From CAVQCJ01 sp963849365 (GTDB lineage Bacteria; Actinomycetota; Actinomycetes; Prado026): a stretch of 64,000 bases of DNA. Under the pieces are notes generated by a model. It did no database searches. It saw only the letters and a list, made by a program, of their open reading frames with translations, and was not told the DNA's origin. The position numbers and the translations under genes are program-made. Every line of letters starts with the position of its first letter. Within the stretch, counting starts at the first letter, position 1. The DNA is taken from positions 1,092,632 to 1,156,631 of the forward strand of contig CAWKHA010000001.1 in assembly GCA_963849365.1 (NCBI GenBank), in the 5' to 3' direction. This document shows, one piece after another, positions 44,317 through 52,862 of the stretch.

Positions 44317-45513
44317 TCACGATGATGCCGAGCGCCACGCTTCGCGGAGCGGCACCCGGCCCCCGACCCGGAGCAGCGCGCCGCTGTAGATACGGCCACC
44401 GACCCGCACCAGGGCGAACGCGGCCGCACTGGTGAGCAGCGCAGACGCGATGACCTGCCACGTGGGAGCGGCACCGAGGGCGAAACGCATAGGCATCGTG
44501 AGCGGCGCCGTTGGTGGGAAGAAGGACAACAACGTCGCTGCGACGCCGTCCGGGTAGTCCTGGACGAACAGCGTCGCCCAGAAGAACGCGATGAAGAGGT
44601 ACGTGACCGGTGCACTTGCGGACTGCGCGTCCTCGAGGCGTGAGGTCAGCGCCCCGAGCGCCGCGTACACGACGCTGTAGAACGCGAATCCGACGACGAA
44701 CCACACCACCAGCCAGGCCAGGACGCTCCCGGAGACGTTGGGAGCGTCGGCACCGACGACGCGGACGCTGATCGCGGCGGCGACGGCGATGAGAGCGAAC
44801 TGCCCGAGCCCGAGAGAGCCGATGCCGAGCACCTTGCCGGCGAGCACCTCCCTGGCCGGCATCCGGGCGAGCAGGACCTCGGCGACCCGGTTCGACTTCT
44901 CCTGCACCACGCCGGTGAGAACGAACGACCCGTATATCGTGATCGCGGAGAACAGGAGCAGGATGCCGATCATGGCAACCGTCTGCGTCTCGTCGTCTGC
45001 GGTGCTGATGGTGCCGATCCGCCGGCTGGTCACCGTGACGGGAACGAGAAGTTGATCGAGCTGCTCAGCGGAGATGCCCAAGCGCTGCGACTGTTCCCGG
45101 ATGTTGACCGCCTGCATGGCGTTGGTCACCAGGGCCGTCAACTCACTGTCTGACGCCCGCCGCCACTCCAGCCGGCTGCCATCGACGAGCAGAGCGTCGA
45201 CCTGCTTGTCCCGCACCGCCCGCTCGCCGTCGGCCACCGTCCCGTACGTGGTCGTCTTGATCTGAATGTCGACGGCCTTCGCCTGCCAGCTCACCGCCTC
45301 CACAGTGCCGGCCGGGACATCGCCGGCAACCCCCAGGTGGTAACTGCTCGTGCCCCCGCTGACCATCGACGGCAGGACGATGCCGGCGACGACCAGAAGC
45401 ACCACGATCACGGTCGAGATCAGGAATCCTCGGCTGCCGCCGCGCTCGCGGATCTCACGGTGCGCGACGACCCACACCCGCCGCCAGCCCTCGACACGAT
45501 CAGCCCGCCACAC
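44317..45513 (-). CDS. ABC transporter permease (NatB/ABC-2 type)
   Basis: A 398-residue ABC-2 permease: an N-terminal basic helix, first membrane segment (FLISTVIVVLLVVAGIVLPSM), a large extracytoplasmic loop (about 50-185) and five to six further membrane helices, with the conserved VVQEKSNRVAEVLLA segment before TM3. The GTG start overlaps the ATPase gene by 14 nt. With the ATPase it forms an exporter of the NatAB (Na+ or drug/peptide extrusion) type; substrate is not determined. Confidence 0.88.
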   Translation of the reverse strand: MWRADRVEGWRRVWVVAHREIRERGGSRGFLISTVIVVLLVVAGIVLPSMVSGGTSSYHLGVAGDVPAGTVEAVSWQAKAVDIQIKTTTYGTVADGERAVRDKQVDALLVDGSRLEWRRASDSELTALVTNAMQAVNIREQSQRLGISAEQLDQLLVPVTVTSRRIGTISTADDETQTVAMIGILLLFSAITIYGSFVLTGVVQEKSNRVAEVLLARMPAREVLAGKVLGIGSLGLGQFALIAVAAAISVRVVGADAPNVSGSVLAWLVVWFVVGFAFYSVVYAALGALTSRLEDAQSASAPVTYLFIAFFWATLFVQDYPDGVAATLLSFFPPTAPLTMPMRFALGAAPTWQVIASALLTSAAAFALVRVGGRIYSGALLRVGGRVPLREAWRSASS

Positions 45514-46435
45514 GGGACGCCTCCGGGAGGGTCAGAGTCTGGTCACCGGTCACCGCGGCCCGGAACAGCTCCGACAACGCGGGCGGCTCGTACGACAGTC
45601 GAACGACATCGACGTCCAGCCCTGCGAGCAGCTCGACGGGGTTCGTCGTGCGCGCGACCCGGAGGCGGACCCGGTCGGCATCGTGCTCCACGACCGTTGC
45701 GCCGGGCAGGTGCAGCAGCGGAGCGGCGTCACCTGCGACAGTCACATCCACGTAACGATCTTGTGCGGCATCACGGAGTGCGTCCAGCGCGCCCGCCAGC
45801 ACGACGTGGCCCGAGTCGATGACTACGACGTCCTCGCACAAGTGCTCGACGACGTCGAGCTGATGACTCGAGAACAGCACCGCGGCGCCCGCGCCCGCCA
45901 CCTGGGCCAGGAGCCCGGACATCGAGTCCATCGCGAACGGGTCCAGCCCGGAGAACGGCTCATCCAACACCAGCAGCTCAGGGGTGTGGAGGAGCGCAGC
46001 GGCCAGCTGGACCCGCTGCTGGTTGCCGTGCGACAGGTCGTCGAGACGGGATCCGGCGCGATCCGCGAGGCCGAACGCCTCGAGCCAGCGATCGGACTCG
46101 CGAACGGCGGCCGCGGCCGTCAGACCGGACAGCCGGGCGAGGAACACGAGCTGGTCACGGACCCGCATGCGCGGGTACAGGCCACGCTCCTCGGGCATGT
46201 ACCCGAACCGCCGGCGGTCAGCGGCGCCGACCGGGCGCCCACGCCAGGTGACGACGCCGGCATCCGCGCTGACCAGGCCGAAGATCACCCGCATCGCCGT
46301 GGTCTTGCCCGCTCCGTTCGGACCCACGAAGCCGGTGAGCCGACGAGGCGCCACGCGGAACGTGCACTGGTCGAGTGCACGGAGTTCGCCGTAGCGCTTC
46401 GAGATATCGAGCAGCTCGAGCACGGCCACCACCAC
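45500..46435 (-). CDS. ABC transporter ATP-binding protein (NatA-like)
   Basis: A 311-residue ABC ATPase: Walker A GPNGAGKTT, signature LSHGNQQR, Walker B LLVLDEPFSGLDP and the switch His in LFSSHQLD. A C-terminal extension of about 90 residues (DRYVDVTVAGDAAPLL) is typical of NatA/DrrA-type ATPases. Consecutive in-frame GTG codons blur the exact start; GTG 46423 would open directly at VLELLDISKRYG. Operon with the permease. Confidence 0.9.
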   Translation of the reverse strand: MVVAVLELLDISKRYGELRALDQCTFRVAPRRLTGFVGPNGAGKTTAMRVIFGLVSADAGVVTWRGRPVGAADRRRFGYMPEERGLYPRMRVRDQLVFLARLSGLTAAAAVRESDRWLEAFGLADRAGSRLDDLSHGNQQRVQLAAALLHTPELLVLDEPFSGLDPFAMDSMSGLLAQVAGAGAAVLFSSHQLDVVEHLCEDVVVIDSGHVVLAGALDALRDAAQDRYVDVTVAGDAAPLLHLPGATVVEHDADRVRLRVARTTNPVELLAGLDVDVVRLSYEPPALSELFRAAVTGDQTLTLPEASRVAG

Positions 46436-46523
46436 CTGACCCTGTCATGGTCACGAGCGCAGGGATCGTTCACCAGGGCCATTCGTCCCTGCCGAGCGGG
46501 TCTGCAGGGCCGGGTCACAGCGA

Positions 46524-46949
46524 TCAGGCGGCGGGTGAGATGTTCTCGAAGCGGCGGCCGCTGATGTCCTCGGTGGGGATGACGACGTAGTGGTCCGCGC
46601 GACCATCCATCGCCCACGCCACCAGCGGGCTGGACCATGCGTCCGCGAGAGTCCTCGGGTCGGTCACCTCCGCGGAAGTTCCCCGGACCAGCACACTCCA
46701 TCCCGCGCTGCCATCGGCCTCGAACCCGTCGACCTCGAACGCCACCACGTGGTGGCTGGTGGCCGCTGCCAGCTTCGTTCCCTGGCTGGTGCGAAAAAGG
46801 ATCTTGTCATCGAGCAGCACGAAGTTGACCGGGAAGATGGCCGGTAGTGCGCCGATGCTCAGCCCGACTCGGCCGACCCTGCTTCCGGCCAGCAGCACCA
46901 GGCATTCTGATCGGCTCAGTACCCGCATCCGCGGCACCGATTCAGTCAT
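46524..46949 (-). CDS. Pyridoxamine 5'-phosphate oxidase-family (split-barrel flavin/F420) protein
   Basis: A 141-residue split beta-barrel: LSRSECLVLLAGSRVGRVGLS, PAIFPVNFVLLDDKILFRTSQGTKLA, VAFEVDGFEADGSAGWSVLVRG and ITDP-like end, typical of actinobacterial PPOX-class or F420-binding proteins (Rv2074/Rv3131-neighbourhood type). Start ATG 46949. A DosR-like dyad lies 36-49 nt upstream. Cofactor and substrate are not certain; related genes belong to the mycobacterial hypoxia regulon. Confidence 0.83.
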   Translation of the reverse strand: MTESVPRMRVLSRSECLVLLAGSRVGRVGLSIGALPAIFPVNFVLLDDKILFRTSQGTKLAAATSHHVVAFEVDGFEADGSAGWSVLVRGTSAEVTDPRTLADAWSSPLVAWAMDGRADHYVVIPTEDISGRRFENISPAA

Positions 46950-46984
46950 CTGCCGAGAGTGGGGAAACAACCCGCGACCGTCCA

Positions 46985-46998
46985 GGGTCTAAGGTCCC
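46985..46998. promoter_or_regulatory. DosR/DevR-like box upstream of PPOX-family gene
   Basis: GGGTCTAAGGTCCC, read on the minus strand as GGGACCTTAGACCC, differs at two positions from the mycobacterial pattern GGGACTTTNGGCCC and is a near-perfect dyad. It lies 36-49 nt before the ATG of the minus-strand PPOX-family gene, where an activator would overlap the promoter. Confidence 0.6.
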
Positions 46999-47142
46999 AG
47001 AACCGCGCGGCGGCCGAAAGATCCAAAACAGCCCCCCTTCGGGCCGCACGATCCCTACGCTGAGTGGTGGTGCCTTGGCGCGAGGCAGCGGATAAGCCCG
47101 GTCTACGACCGAACCCGGCTCCCCGACCACACAGGAGGGACC

Positions 47143-47325
47143 ATGATCCGTTCACTCATCTTCGCGGTGATCACGTTCCTGATCGCGACGTTCCCGGCCA
47201 CCTGGCTGCTCATGCTCTTCCTCGGCAACCTGGACACCGGCCTCTCGTACTGGGGCACGCTGCCAGTCGGCATCCTGGTTTCAGCCCTGATCGCGGGGAG
47301 CAGCAGCCGGGCCTATGCGACGTGA
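47143..47325 (+). CDS. Small membrane protein (60 aa)
   Basis: An excellent Shine-Dalgarno (CAGGAGGG) lies before ATG 47143. Two membrane helices are visible (SLIFAVITFLIATFPATWLLMLFL and YWGTLPVGILVSALIAG) around a polar turn NLDTGLS, with a short polar tail. No family recognised. It shares the 193-nt divergent intergenic region that holds the DosR-like box. Confidence 0.75.
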   Translation: MIRSLIFAVITFLIATFPATWLLMLFLGNLDTGLSYWGTLPVGILVSALIAGSSSRAYAT

Positions 47326-47374
47326 CCAGCGGGCACTGACGATGAGCCCGAAGGTGGCAGCAGCTGTGAACTGA

Positions 47375-47683
47375 TCAGCCCCATCCGGTGACGGTTGCCG
47401 AGCTGGTCACGCAGAACTCGTTGCCCTGCGGGTCCCGCATCACCGTCCAGGTGTCCGGGTTGTCGAGGGAAGCGGGGTCCTGGCGGACCTCGACGACCTG
47501 CGCGCCCGCTGCCACGAGCCGCGCCACCTCGGTGTCCATCGAGCCGTCTGCGAGCAGGTCGAGGTGCAACCTGTTCTTGCTGGTCTTCGGTTCCGGCACC
47601 TTCATGAAGTAGAGCGATCCGCCGGCCCGGGTTCCATCGCGCACCTGGGTACCGGTCTGATTACCGTGGTCGACAACGTCCAT
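47375..47683 (-). pseudogene. VOC (glyoxalase/dioxygenase fold) protein, N-terminal half missing
   Basis: The 102 residues match only the second half of a VOC domain: FMKVPEPKTSKNRLHLDLLADG, EVARLVAAGAQVVEVRQ and WTVMRDPQGNEFCV. The first beta-alpha-beta module, with its metal or substrate residues, is absent. The upstream sequence has no matching frame and runs directly into the hemerythrin gene end. Truncated remnant. Confidence 0.75.
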
Positions 47684-47698
47684 GGCAATTGGTGCGGG

Positions 47699-48355
47699 TC
47701 AGGTACCCGTGCGCAGAGTGGACGAGTACTTCGTCCAGGGCCGCTGGATCAGGAGCGGGTAGAGCATCCGAACCGGTGCGGGCAGGTGGCTCTTCATGTA
47801 GGCGCGGTCGGCCTCGTCGAGCGGTTCGAGAATCATCCCGAAGGCGACGGCCCGTTTGTCGCGAGGGATTCCGGCTCTGGAGTGCTCGCCGATGGCATCC
47901 CACTCCTCCTGCGTGAGCGTCACCGCAGCGAGCGGGACGACCTTCTGCTCCTCGTCGTCGAGGTGGCGCTGGAGTACTGCGTTGAGGTCGTCGAGCGACG
48001 CCGCCAGTGCTTCGCCGGTCTCGGCGGAGGGCTGCCGGCGCCAGGCCGCGCAGGCGGTCGTCGCGGCGTTGACCGCCGCCGCGACGAGCTCGTGCTCATG
48101 CGCGACTTCCTCCGTCATCGCGGCCTGCTCGGGCACGCGCTCGATGAGCGTGGGGAAGAGCAGCGCGTCTTCGCTCTCATGATGGTGGTGCAGCATCGCG
48201 ATGCCGAAGTCGATGTGATCGGCGAGGAACGTGACCCGCCCCGGTGACGGCGTCGGTGCAGCGCGCACCAGCCGCGCGGATTCGTCATACGCCTTGCGGA
48301 ACGTGCGGTGGATGATCGCCATGTCACGCACTTCGATCGGCTGTGCCGTCGACAT
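47699..48355 (-). CDS. Hemerythrin domain-containing protein
   Basis: A 218-residue four-helix protein. Iron-ligand residues are recognisable in IIHRTFRKAYDE, LADHIDFGIAMLHHHHESEDALLFP, VAHEHELVAA and LQRHLDDEEQKVVPLAA. Start ATG 48355 has GGGAGGGG upstream. Hemerythrin-like proteins bind oxygen or nitric oxide through a di-iron site and act in redox and stress sensing. No DosR-like dyad was found in its immediate upstream region. Confidence 0.92.
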   Translation of the reverse strand: MSTAQPIEVRDMAIIHRTFRKAYDESARLVRAAPTPSPGRVTFLADHIDFGIAMLHHHHESEDALLFPTLIERVPEQAAMTEEVAHEHELVAAAVNAATTACAAWRRQPSAETGEALAASLDDLNAVLQRHLDDEEQKVVPLAAVTLTQEEWDAIGEHSRAGIPRDKRAVAFGMILEPLDEADRAYMKSHLPAPVRMLYPLLIQRPWTKYSSTLRTGT

Positions 48356-48897
48356 TCGCGTCCCCTCCCCTCGGCCCCGTGAGTCTGCTCGCGGATTCTG
48401 CCACGACCACGATGGCCGGTGGGGCAGGCGGCAGAAAGGGGACCCTCCAAGCGCTCCCACGCCGGGTACAGCACCTCGCGATGCGCCCATGGACGGCATT
48501 CCCACTGCGGCTCGGCGGACCCGATGATCCATGGTCGGATTCGTCGGTGGGCCCACGAGAATGAACGACCAGGTAGCCGTCCCGGCCCTGGTCGGAGGCG
48601 GAGACGGTCCCCACCAGTCGCGCGCAGCGTCGCCAACACCGATTGCACGGCGTCGGCCACAGCGGTACGAGGCACCCCTCACGTCTCACGTACACTCCCG
48701 CGACGTCGCGACGACAACCCCACCGTGGTGGACGCAGCGCCCGTGGACGTCCCGACACCCCGTCTGCCATATTTCGAGGGTGGGTACACCAGCGGGCCGC
48801 CCAGCGTGACGCCGGTGCGAGTCGGACTTGTCCGGCACGCGGTCGCACACGAGTCGCCGTCGCAGTCGCAACGACGCGACGCTGGGAGGCGAGCGCC
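48356..48897. other. 540-nt intergenic region, no supported gene
   Basis: Divergent promoters for the hemerythrin and phosphatase genes must lie here. Several open frames occur on both strands but none has a ribosome-binding site plus natural composition. A TACACT hexamer at about 48692 could be a -10 for the phosphatase gene. Nothing else recognised. Confidence 0.45.
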
Positions 48898-49977
48898 CTG
48901 AACGTCATCTTGATCCGACACGGCGCCTGGGACCGCCGCGACGACAAGGGCAGCTTGACGGATCGCGGACGGCACCAGATCCAGGAGCTTGTCCGGGCTC
49001 TGCAACTTCGCGGCGTGACCGCGACGTCGGTAGTGACCAGCGGACTGACACACGCTAGCGAAACGGCAGACGCCCTCTCCTCCCTGTGTGCAACCGGGAC
49101 GAAGCCGGTCGTGCTGCCAGCCCTCACACCCGGCGGTGGGCCCGGCGGGATCGCGGACGTCATCGAGCAGGCGCTTGTCGCCCGCGAGAATGGGGAGCAA
49201 GTAGGCCTCGAGCCGGACGACTGCCTACTCGTCGTCGGACACGAGGGAAGACTCAGTGACCTTTTCACTGAGCTCACGGGCACCCGCTTCGGCCCGCTGA
49301 TCCACGGCGGAGCGGTAACTGTGACTGCAGGAACGATCCAGGACCTGGCCGCCGGGCGTGGCCATCCCGATCATCGTTTCCCCACTGTCGATCATCAAGA
49401 GGATGCCCTTCGCGCCAAGGTCAACTCGAAGATGACAGTCGCCACGCTTCTCGCGGGCTTCGTGTTCACCGCGCTGAGTGCCCTGCTCCTTCTCGAACAC
49501 AGGGAAGGCTGGCCGTGGCACCGAGTCCTGGCCATGGCCGCGCTCACGGTGTCCTTCACCATGTTCGTGGCATCGGTCTACATCTATGACCAACTGGGGA
49601 CGCCGAGCGGATTCTGGACCGATGCAGATCGACCGCGGAGATTATGGCGACTGCTGTACGAGCACCGTGAGGACCGGGTGGACCGCCTCTGGAGTCGTGC
49701 GCGACAGGAGGCCCCCGGGAATGATGAGAACGTGAAACGCCGACTCGCCGACGAGACTCCCGGGATTCATCGGCCTACGAAGGACGGACCCGTGTATTGG
49801 CTGATGGTCCACACCTCCCGATACCTCTTCACGCCAGCCGTCGCTCTGGCGCTCGCAGGCTTCGTCTTCCTCCTCGTGGGCGCAGATGACCTTTGGATAC
49901 TGACTCTCGGCGTCGCGGGGCTCCTCGCCGCCGCTGGCTACGCTGCATTCCATCGTCCTGATCTCGGGGCGGACTAG
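48898..49977 (+). CDS. Histidine phosphatase fused to four-helix membrane domain, probable CTG start
   Basis: About 359 residues. The N-terminal 150 are a SixA-like phosphohistidine phosphatase: LIRHGAWDRRDDKG (catalytic His), TSGLTHASETADAL and VVGHEGRLSDLF. Then come two helices (LLAGFVFTALSALLLL, LAMAALTVSFTMFVASVYIY), a polar loop of about 75 residues, and two more helices (YLFTPAVALALAGFVFLLVG, LWILTLGVAGLLAAAGYAAF). No ATG, GTG or TTG precedes the RHG motif in a suitable place; CTG 48898 follows GGGAGG by eight bases. Membrane tethering of this phosphatase type is unusual. Confidence 0.72.
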   Translation: MNVILIRHGAWDRRDDKGSLTDRGRHQIQELVRALQLRGVTATSVVTSGLTHASETADALSSLCATGTKPVVLPALTPGGGPGGIADVIEQALVARENGEQVGLEPDDCLLVVGHEGRLSDLFTELTGTRFGPLIHGGAVTVTAGTIQDLAAGRGHPDHRFPTVDHQEDALRAKVNSKMTVATLLAGFVFTALSALLLLEHREGWPWHRVLAMAALTVSFTMFVASVYIYDQLGTPSGFWTDADRPRRLWRLLYEHREDRVDRLWSRARQEAPGNDENVKRRLADETPGIHRPTKDGPVYWLMVHTSRYLFTPAVALALAGFVFLLVGADDLWILTLGVAGLLAAAGYAAFHRPDLGAD

Positions 49978-50000
49978 GACATGTCTCCCTACTGGCGTAG

Positions 50001-50220
50001 CTAGACGGTGATTGCCGCGAGGATCACTCCGCCTCGGTTGGTGGTGGCGAGGTTGTCGTAGCGGGTGGCCAGGCCGCGCCAGTGCTTGAAGATGTTGAAG
50101 GCGCGCTCGACCAGGTTGCGTCCGCGGAAGGCGTCGCGGTTGTGGCTGACCGGTTGGCCGCCCTTGCTGCCTCTGCGCTTGCGGTTGGCTGTTTGGTCGG
50201 CGGGTCCGGGGATGACCGCC
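50001..50220 (-). pseudogene. IS5-family transposase C-terminal fragment
   Basis: About 70 residues of a DDE transposase C-terminus: AVIPGPADQTANRKRRGSKGG, DAFRGRNLVERAFNIFKHWRGLATRYDNL and GGVILAAI. This is the region after the catalytic Glu helix. The rest of the element is gone; its 5' side runs into the frame of the membrane protein at 50221-50547. Decayed IS remnant. Confidence 0.85.
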
Positions 50221-50547
50221 ACGATGGCCGGTGAGGACCTGCGCGGCGACAAACAACAGCGGCACTCCTGCGCTGACCAGAAGAGCCCAGGCGCTTGTCC
50301 TCGCTGCCCTGCCGATCGGACCGGCTCGGCCCCTGGCTAGCACGGCAATCAGGGCGGCGAGAGCGAAGGGGATGGCAAGTGCGATCCACATCGCCACGTA
50401 GTACCCGTTCCAGCCCGCGCCTATCGCCACGAAGTACACAGCCAGGGTCACCGCGACGCCAACGGCCGCTGCGCCGATCCGAAGTCCGAGTCGACGCCAC
50501 CGCAGGCTGGAGTCTCGTTGCCACCGTTCCAACGTGGGCACTCCCAC
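50221..50547 (-). pseudogene. Membrane protein truncated by IS remnant
   Basis: GTG 50547 opens VGVPTLERWQRDSSLRWRRLGLR, followed by helices AVGVAVTLAVYFVAIGAGW, YYVAMWIALAIPFALAALIAVLA and ALLVSAGVPLLFVAAQVL. At about 50220 the sequence becomes transposase DNA, so the C-terminus is lost or replaced by a meaningless Arg/Pro-rich read-through. Family unknown. Confidence 0.65.
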
Positions 50548-50746
50548 GCCTCACTGTCTCACGGACCATGATCCGTTTGGCGGGATCTGCACCGACTCAG
50601 AACCTCCGACACCTACGCGGGGGGGCGGCCCGCATCTGGTCGATCGTCAGACAGGCAAGGTCGCGATGTGCGGCTCCGGCCAACCGCCTGAGCACTACAT
50701 CGCCCTCTGGCGCTCCGGACAGTGGCCCGACATTCCTCGGCCCTGA
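50534..50746 (+). CDS. Possible small protein (70 aa or shorter)
   Basis: The distal part (VDRQTGKVAMCGSGQPPEHYIALWRSGQWPDIPRP) has natural composition, but the N-terminal part and the start (GTG 50534, or ATG 50664 for about 27 residues) are uncertain and no Shine-Dalgarno is clear. It could be an orphan piece of a larger ancestral gene. Confidence 0.3.
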   Translation: MGTPTPHCLTDHDPFGGICTDSEPPTPTRGGGPHLVDRQTGKVAMCGSGQPPEHYIALWRSGQWPDIPRP

Positions 50747-50793
50747 ACGCACCGAAGTGATGCCGTTCGCGGGCTGATCAGATCCGGCAGGAT

Positions 50794-51204
50794 GTGCGGG
50801 TGGACGAGACCCTGGATGAGGCGGTGCGTGCCGCGTTCGGCCCCGAATCTGCGGATGCGATGTCGGTCCTCATGAGCAACGGCACTGAGCGCTGGCACCG
50901 GGAGCCCGACAGAGTCCGGCGAGACATCGTGACGCTGTCTGAAGGCAACCTGGATCGGCTTCGCTACTGGACCGAGACCGCCAAGACCGACTACCGCGAC
51001 GTGCTGTTGTTCGCCGAATACCCGAGGGACCCGGACGAACCCAAGACGCCTGCCGAAGTGCGGGCCCGCATCGGACAGCCGCCAGACCCTGACGACCCCA
51101 ACACATACGAGCGCAGGAGCGCGCACCCAAAGCCGGATACCGGGCTGGACAACCCTCCCTCGTCGGCATCTGTGTTCGGCCCACTTCGACCACGTAGGCG
51201 ATAG
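50794..51204 (+). CDS. Hypothetical protein (136 aa)
   Basis: MRVDETLDEAVRAAFGPESADAMSVLMSNGTERWHREPDRVRRDIVTLSEGNLDRLRYW shows an acidic, helical domain with natural codon use, ending in a disordered Pro-rich tail. GTG 50794 or GTG 50800 can serve as start. No membrane segment. Similar small acidic proteins occur in actinomycetes; no function known to me. Confidence 0.6.
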   Translation: MRVDETLDEAVRAAFGPESADAMSVLMSNGTERWHREPDRVRRDIVTLSEGNLDRLRYWTETAKTDYRDVLLFAEYPRDPDEPKTPAEVRARIGQPPDPDDPNTYERRSAHPKPDTGLDNPPSSASVFGPLRPRRR

Positions 51205-51277
51205 ACGGGTTACCGTCCGTCCGGCCGTCCGGACGCCGCAGGACACCCCGGTGCCGCCAGCTCGTGGTGACAGTCGG

Positions 51278-51985
51278 TCAACGGGGGGCCGGCCGGGTCT
51301 CTTCGCCGAAGAACTCCGCCATAGCGCTTTCGACCTCTGCGTCCGTCAGGTCGCCGACGTCGAGGTCGACGGCTCCGACGACCCGCCGAGCGAGGTCGGG
51401 CTCGCGCTGGTGGAGGTAGGCGACCATGTGCAGCATCGCGTTGCTGTGCCCCTGGCCATGGCCGAGTAGCAGCACCTCGTCGAAGCCTCGGATCTCGTCG
51501 GCGATCCGGGCGAAGTACTCTGGCTGTGGCTCACGGTAGAACCCGCGCCACTGACCGCCCCTGTCGTGCAGGTGCTCCAGATGGCCACGCCGGTCGAACG
51601 GTTCCACGCGGGTGGTCGACCCGTCCCCGTTCACCTTCGCGTCGCGGTATGTCATGACCACGGCGGCGCGCCGGGGTCGCGGGCCCTCCGGGGCGGGCCG
51701 CGGCGATAGTGCGGTGCCCTCAGGGGTCGCACCAACGGTCTGCAGGAACTGGCGCAGCGCCAGCACGTCGGCCTCGGGCACCTGGGACCGCTCTCGCTCC
51801 CAGGAAACGCTGTGCCCTCCGACCGTGGTGCGCAGCTTGCCGTTCGCCTCGTCGGTCACCTCGCCCAGCTGACGCAGCAGGCTCACGACGTCCGACCACG
51901 TGAGGTTCTGTGCAGTGGGATGGGCGAACACCGTGTCCAGAGTGCGCCGCTGGCGATGGCTGAGCGCTGACGTGCTGATCATCAC
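51278..51985 (-). CDS. Two-domain protein: HicA-like N-terminus plus eRF1/host-attachment-like C-terminus
   Basis: A 235-residue protein. Residues about 17-70 resemble a HicA-type double-stranded-RNA-binding fold (LTWSDVVSLLRQLGEV, NGKLRTTVGGHSVSW), with the conserved Gly-Xaa-His region in GGHS. Residues about 105-235 show RAAVVMTYRDAKV, a LLLGHGQGHSNAMLHMVAYL motif and VVGAVDLDVGDLTDAEVESAMAEFF. I infer an RNA-related role. No partner HicB gene is adjacent, so it is not a standard toxin-antitoxin pair. A DosR-like dyad lies 52-66 nt upstream. Confidence 0.7.
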   Translation of the reverse strand: MMISTSALSHRQRRTLDTVFAHPTAQNLTWSDVVSLLRQLGEVTDEANGKLRTTVGGHSVSWERERSQVPEADVLALRQFLQTVGATPEGTALSPRPAPEGPRPRRAAVVMTYRDAKVNGDGSTTRVEPFDRRGHLEHLHDRGGQWRGFYREPQPEYFARIADEIRGFDEVLLLGHGQGHSNAMLHMVAYLHQREPDLARRVVGAVDLDVGDLTDAEVESAMAEFFGEETRPAPR

Positions 51986-52036
51986 TGCCTCCTCCTGTCT
52001 GACCCGACCCTAGGACCGGCCGATGCTGTCCCGGCA

Positions 52037-52051
52037 GGGACGTTTGGACCC
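52037..52051. promoter_or_regulatory. DosR/DevR-like box upstream of HicA-like gene
   Basis: GGGACGTTTGGACCC matches the GGGACTTTNGGCCC pattern at 12 of 14 positions over its first 14 bases. It is 52-66 nt upstream of the minus-strand ATG at 51985. Weaker than the 55468 site. Confidence 0.4.
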
Positions 52052-52166
52052 ACCACAGACACCCGCACCGACTGCCGGGCCTCGGGCGGCTCCGTCACGC
52101 ATATAGCTGCACCTATGTGCTCCCCGTTCGGCCGCTGGAGATCTCCCAACGGGGACGCCGACGGGG

Positions 52167-52457
52167 TTACTCGTGGTCGCCCTCGAGCTCCACGGTGCCC
52201 CCGTCTGGGAAACGTGTTCGGAACTTGTCCCGGCCAGCCCTAGCGACGGCGAGAGAGGCCGACTCGGAAACCTCGTCCGCGGCGCATACGGCCATATCGA
52301 TGGTGATCTCGTGAAGGCCCCCGGAGCTGCTGCTCTGCTCCTCTGGTGGCGTCCAGATGACTTCCGCGCCCTCGCCCTCCAGGCACTCCGCTAGAGCGAA
52401 GGCAAGCTGGGCGCTACCACGGTAGGTGACCCTTACCTCGTCAGCTTCGCTGGTCAT
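52167..52457 (-). CDS. Small hypothetical protein (96 aa)
   Basis: MTSEADEVRVTYRGSAQLAFALAECLEGEGAEVIWTPPEE followed by EITIDMAVCAADEVSESASLAVARAGRDKFRTRFPDGGTVELE. It has an alpha/beta pattern with natural composition; similar actinobacterial proteins start with VRVTYRGSAQLA. No motif reveals a function. Start ATG 52457 lacks a clear ribosome-binding site. Confidence 0.6.
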   Translation of the reverse strand: MTSEADEVRVTYRGSAQLAFALAECLEGEGAEVIWTPPEEQSSSSGGLHEITIDMAVCAADEVSESASLAVARAGRDKFRTRFPDGGTVELEGDHE

Positions 52458-52862
52458 GCGTCGAGGTTAGCGAGCGGGCTCGGCCGCCCGGCGAGGCGCA
52501 CTCGAACGGCTCTTCGGGGGGCACATGCAATCGACGGCTTGGCCCAGGTCGGCCATGCTCAGGAGGTGACTACTCATGGCGGCGGGTTCGTCCAGCTCAC
52601 GCGGCGCCAGCGACGTCTCTATCGGGTGACCCACACCCCTGGGGTGTTTCAACTCTTGGCGTGGCTCGATTGCAGTGTCCCGCTGACGAGGGGTCACCTG
52701 CGTCAGTTCCTGTTTCCAGGGATGGGCGACTACCCGAACCCCGAACACCCGACCCCCCAGCTCGGTTAAGGCCGCCCGCGATCGGCCACATCGCTTGCGA
52801 GGCTCGTGAGCTCTACGCATGGTCGGCAGGGCAGCTTCCAGCCTGTCTCGAAGCGCCTTCCC
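52458..52862. other. 405-nt intergenic region, no supported gene
   Basis: Open frames on both strands exist, but none has a convincing Shine-Dalgarno or recognisable domain. No hairpin or repeat stands out. Composition is slightly lower in GC than the core genes. Confidence 0.45.

Noticed and set aside
48356..48897. Possible CRISPR or small-RNA locus in a 540-nt gap
   Set aside because: No direct repeats with regular spacing and no strong hairpin found.
51278..51985. Standard HicAB toxin-antitoxin pair
   Set aside because: No HicB-like gene adjoins it, and the protein is much longer than HicA.
52539..52769. Possible 76-aa gene in the 52458-52862 gap
   Set aside because: Composition partly natural but no Shine-Dalgarno and no domain; not enough support.
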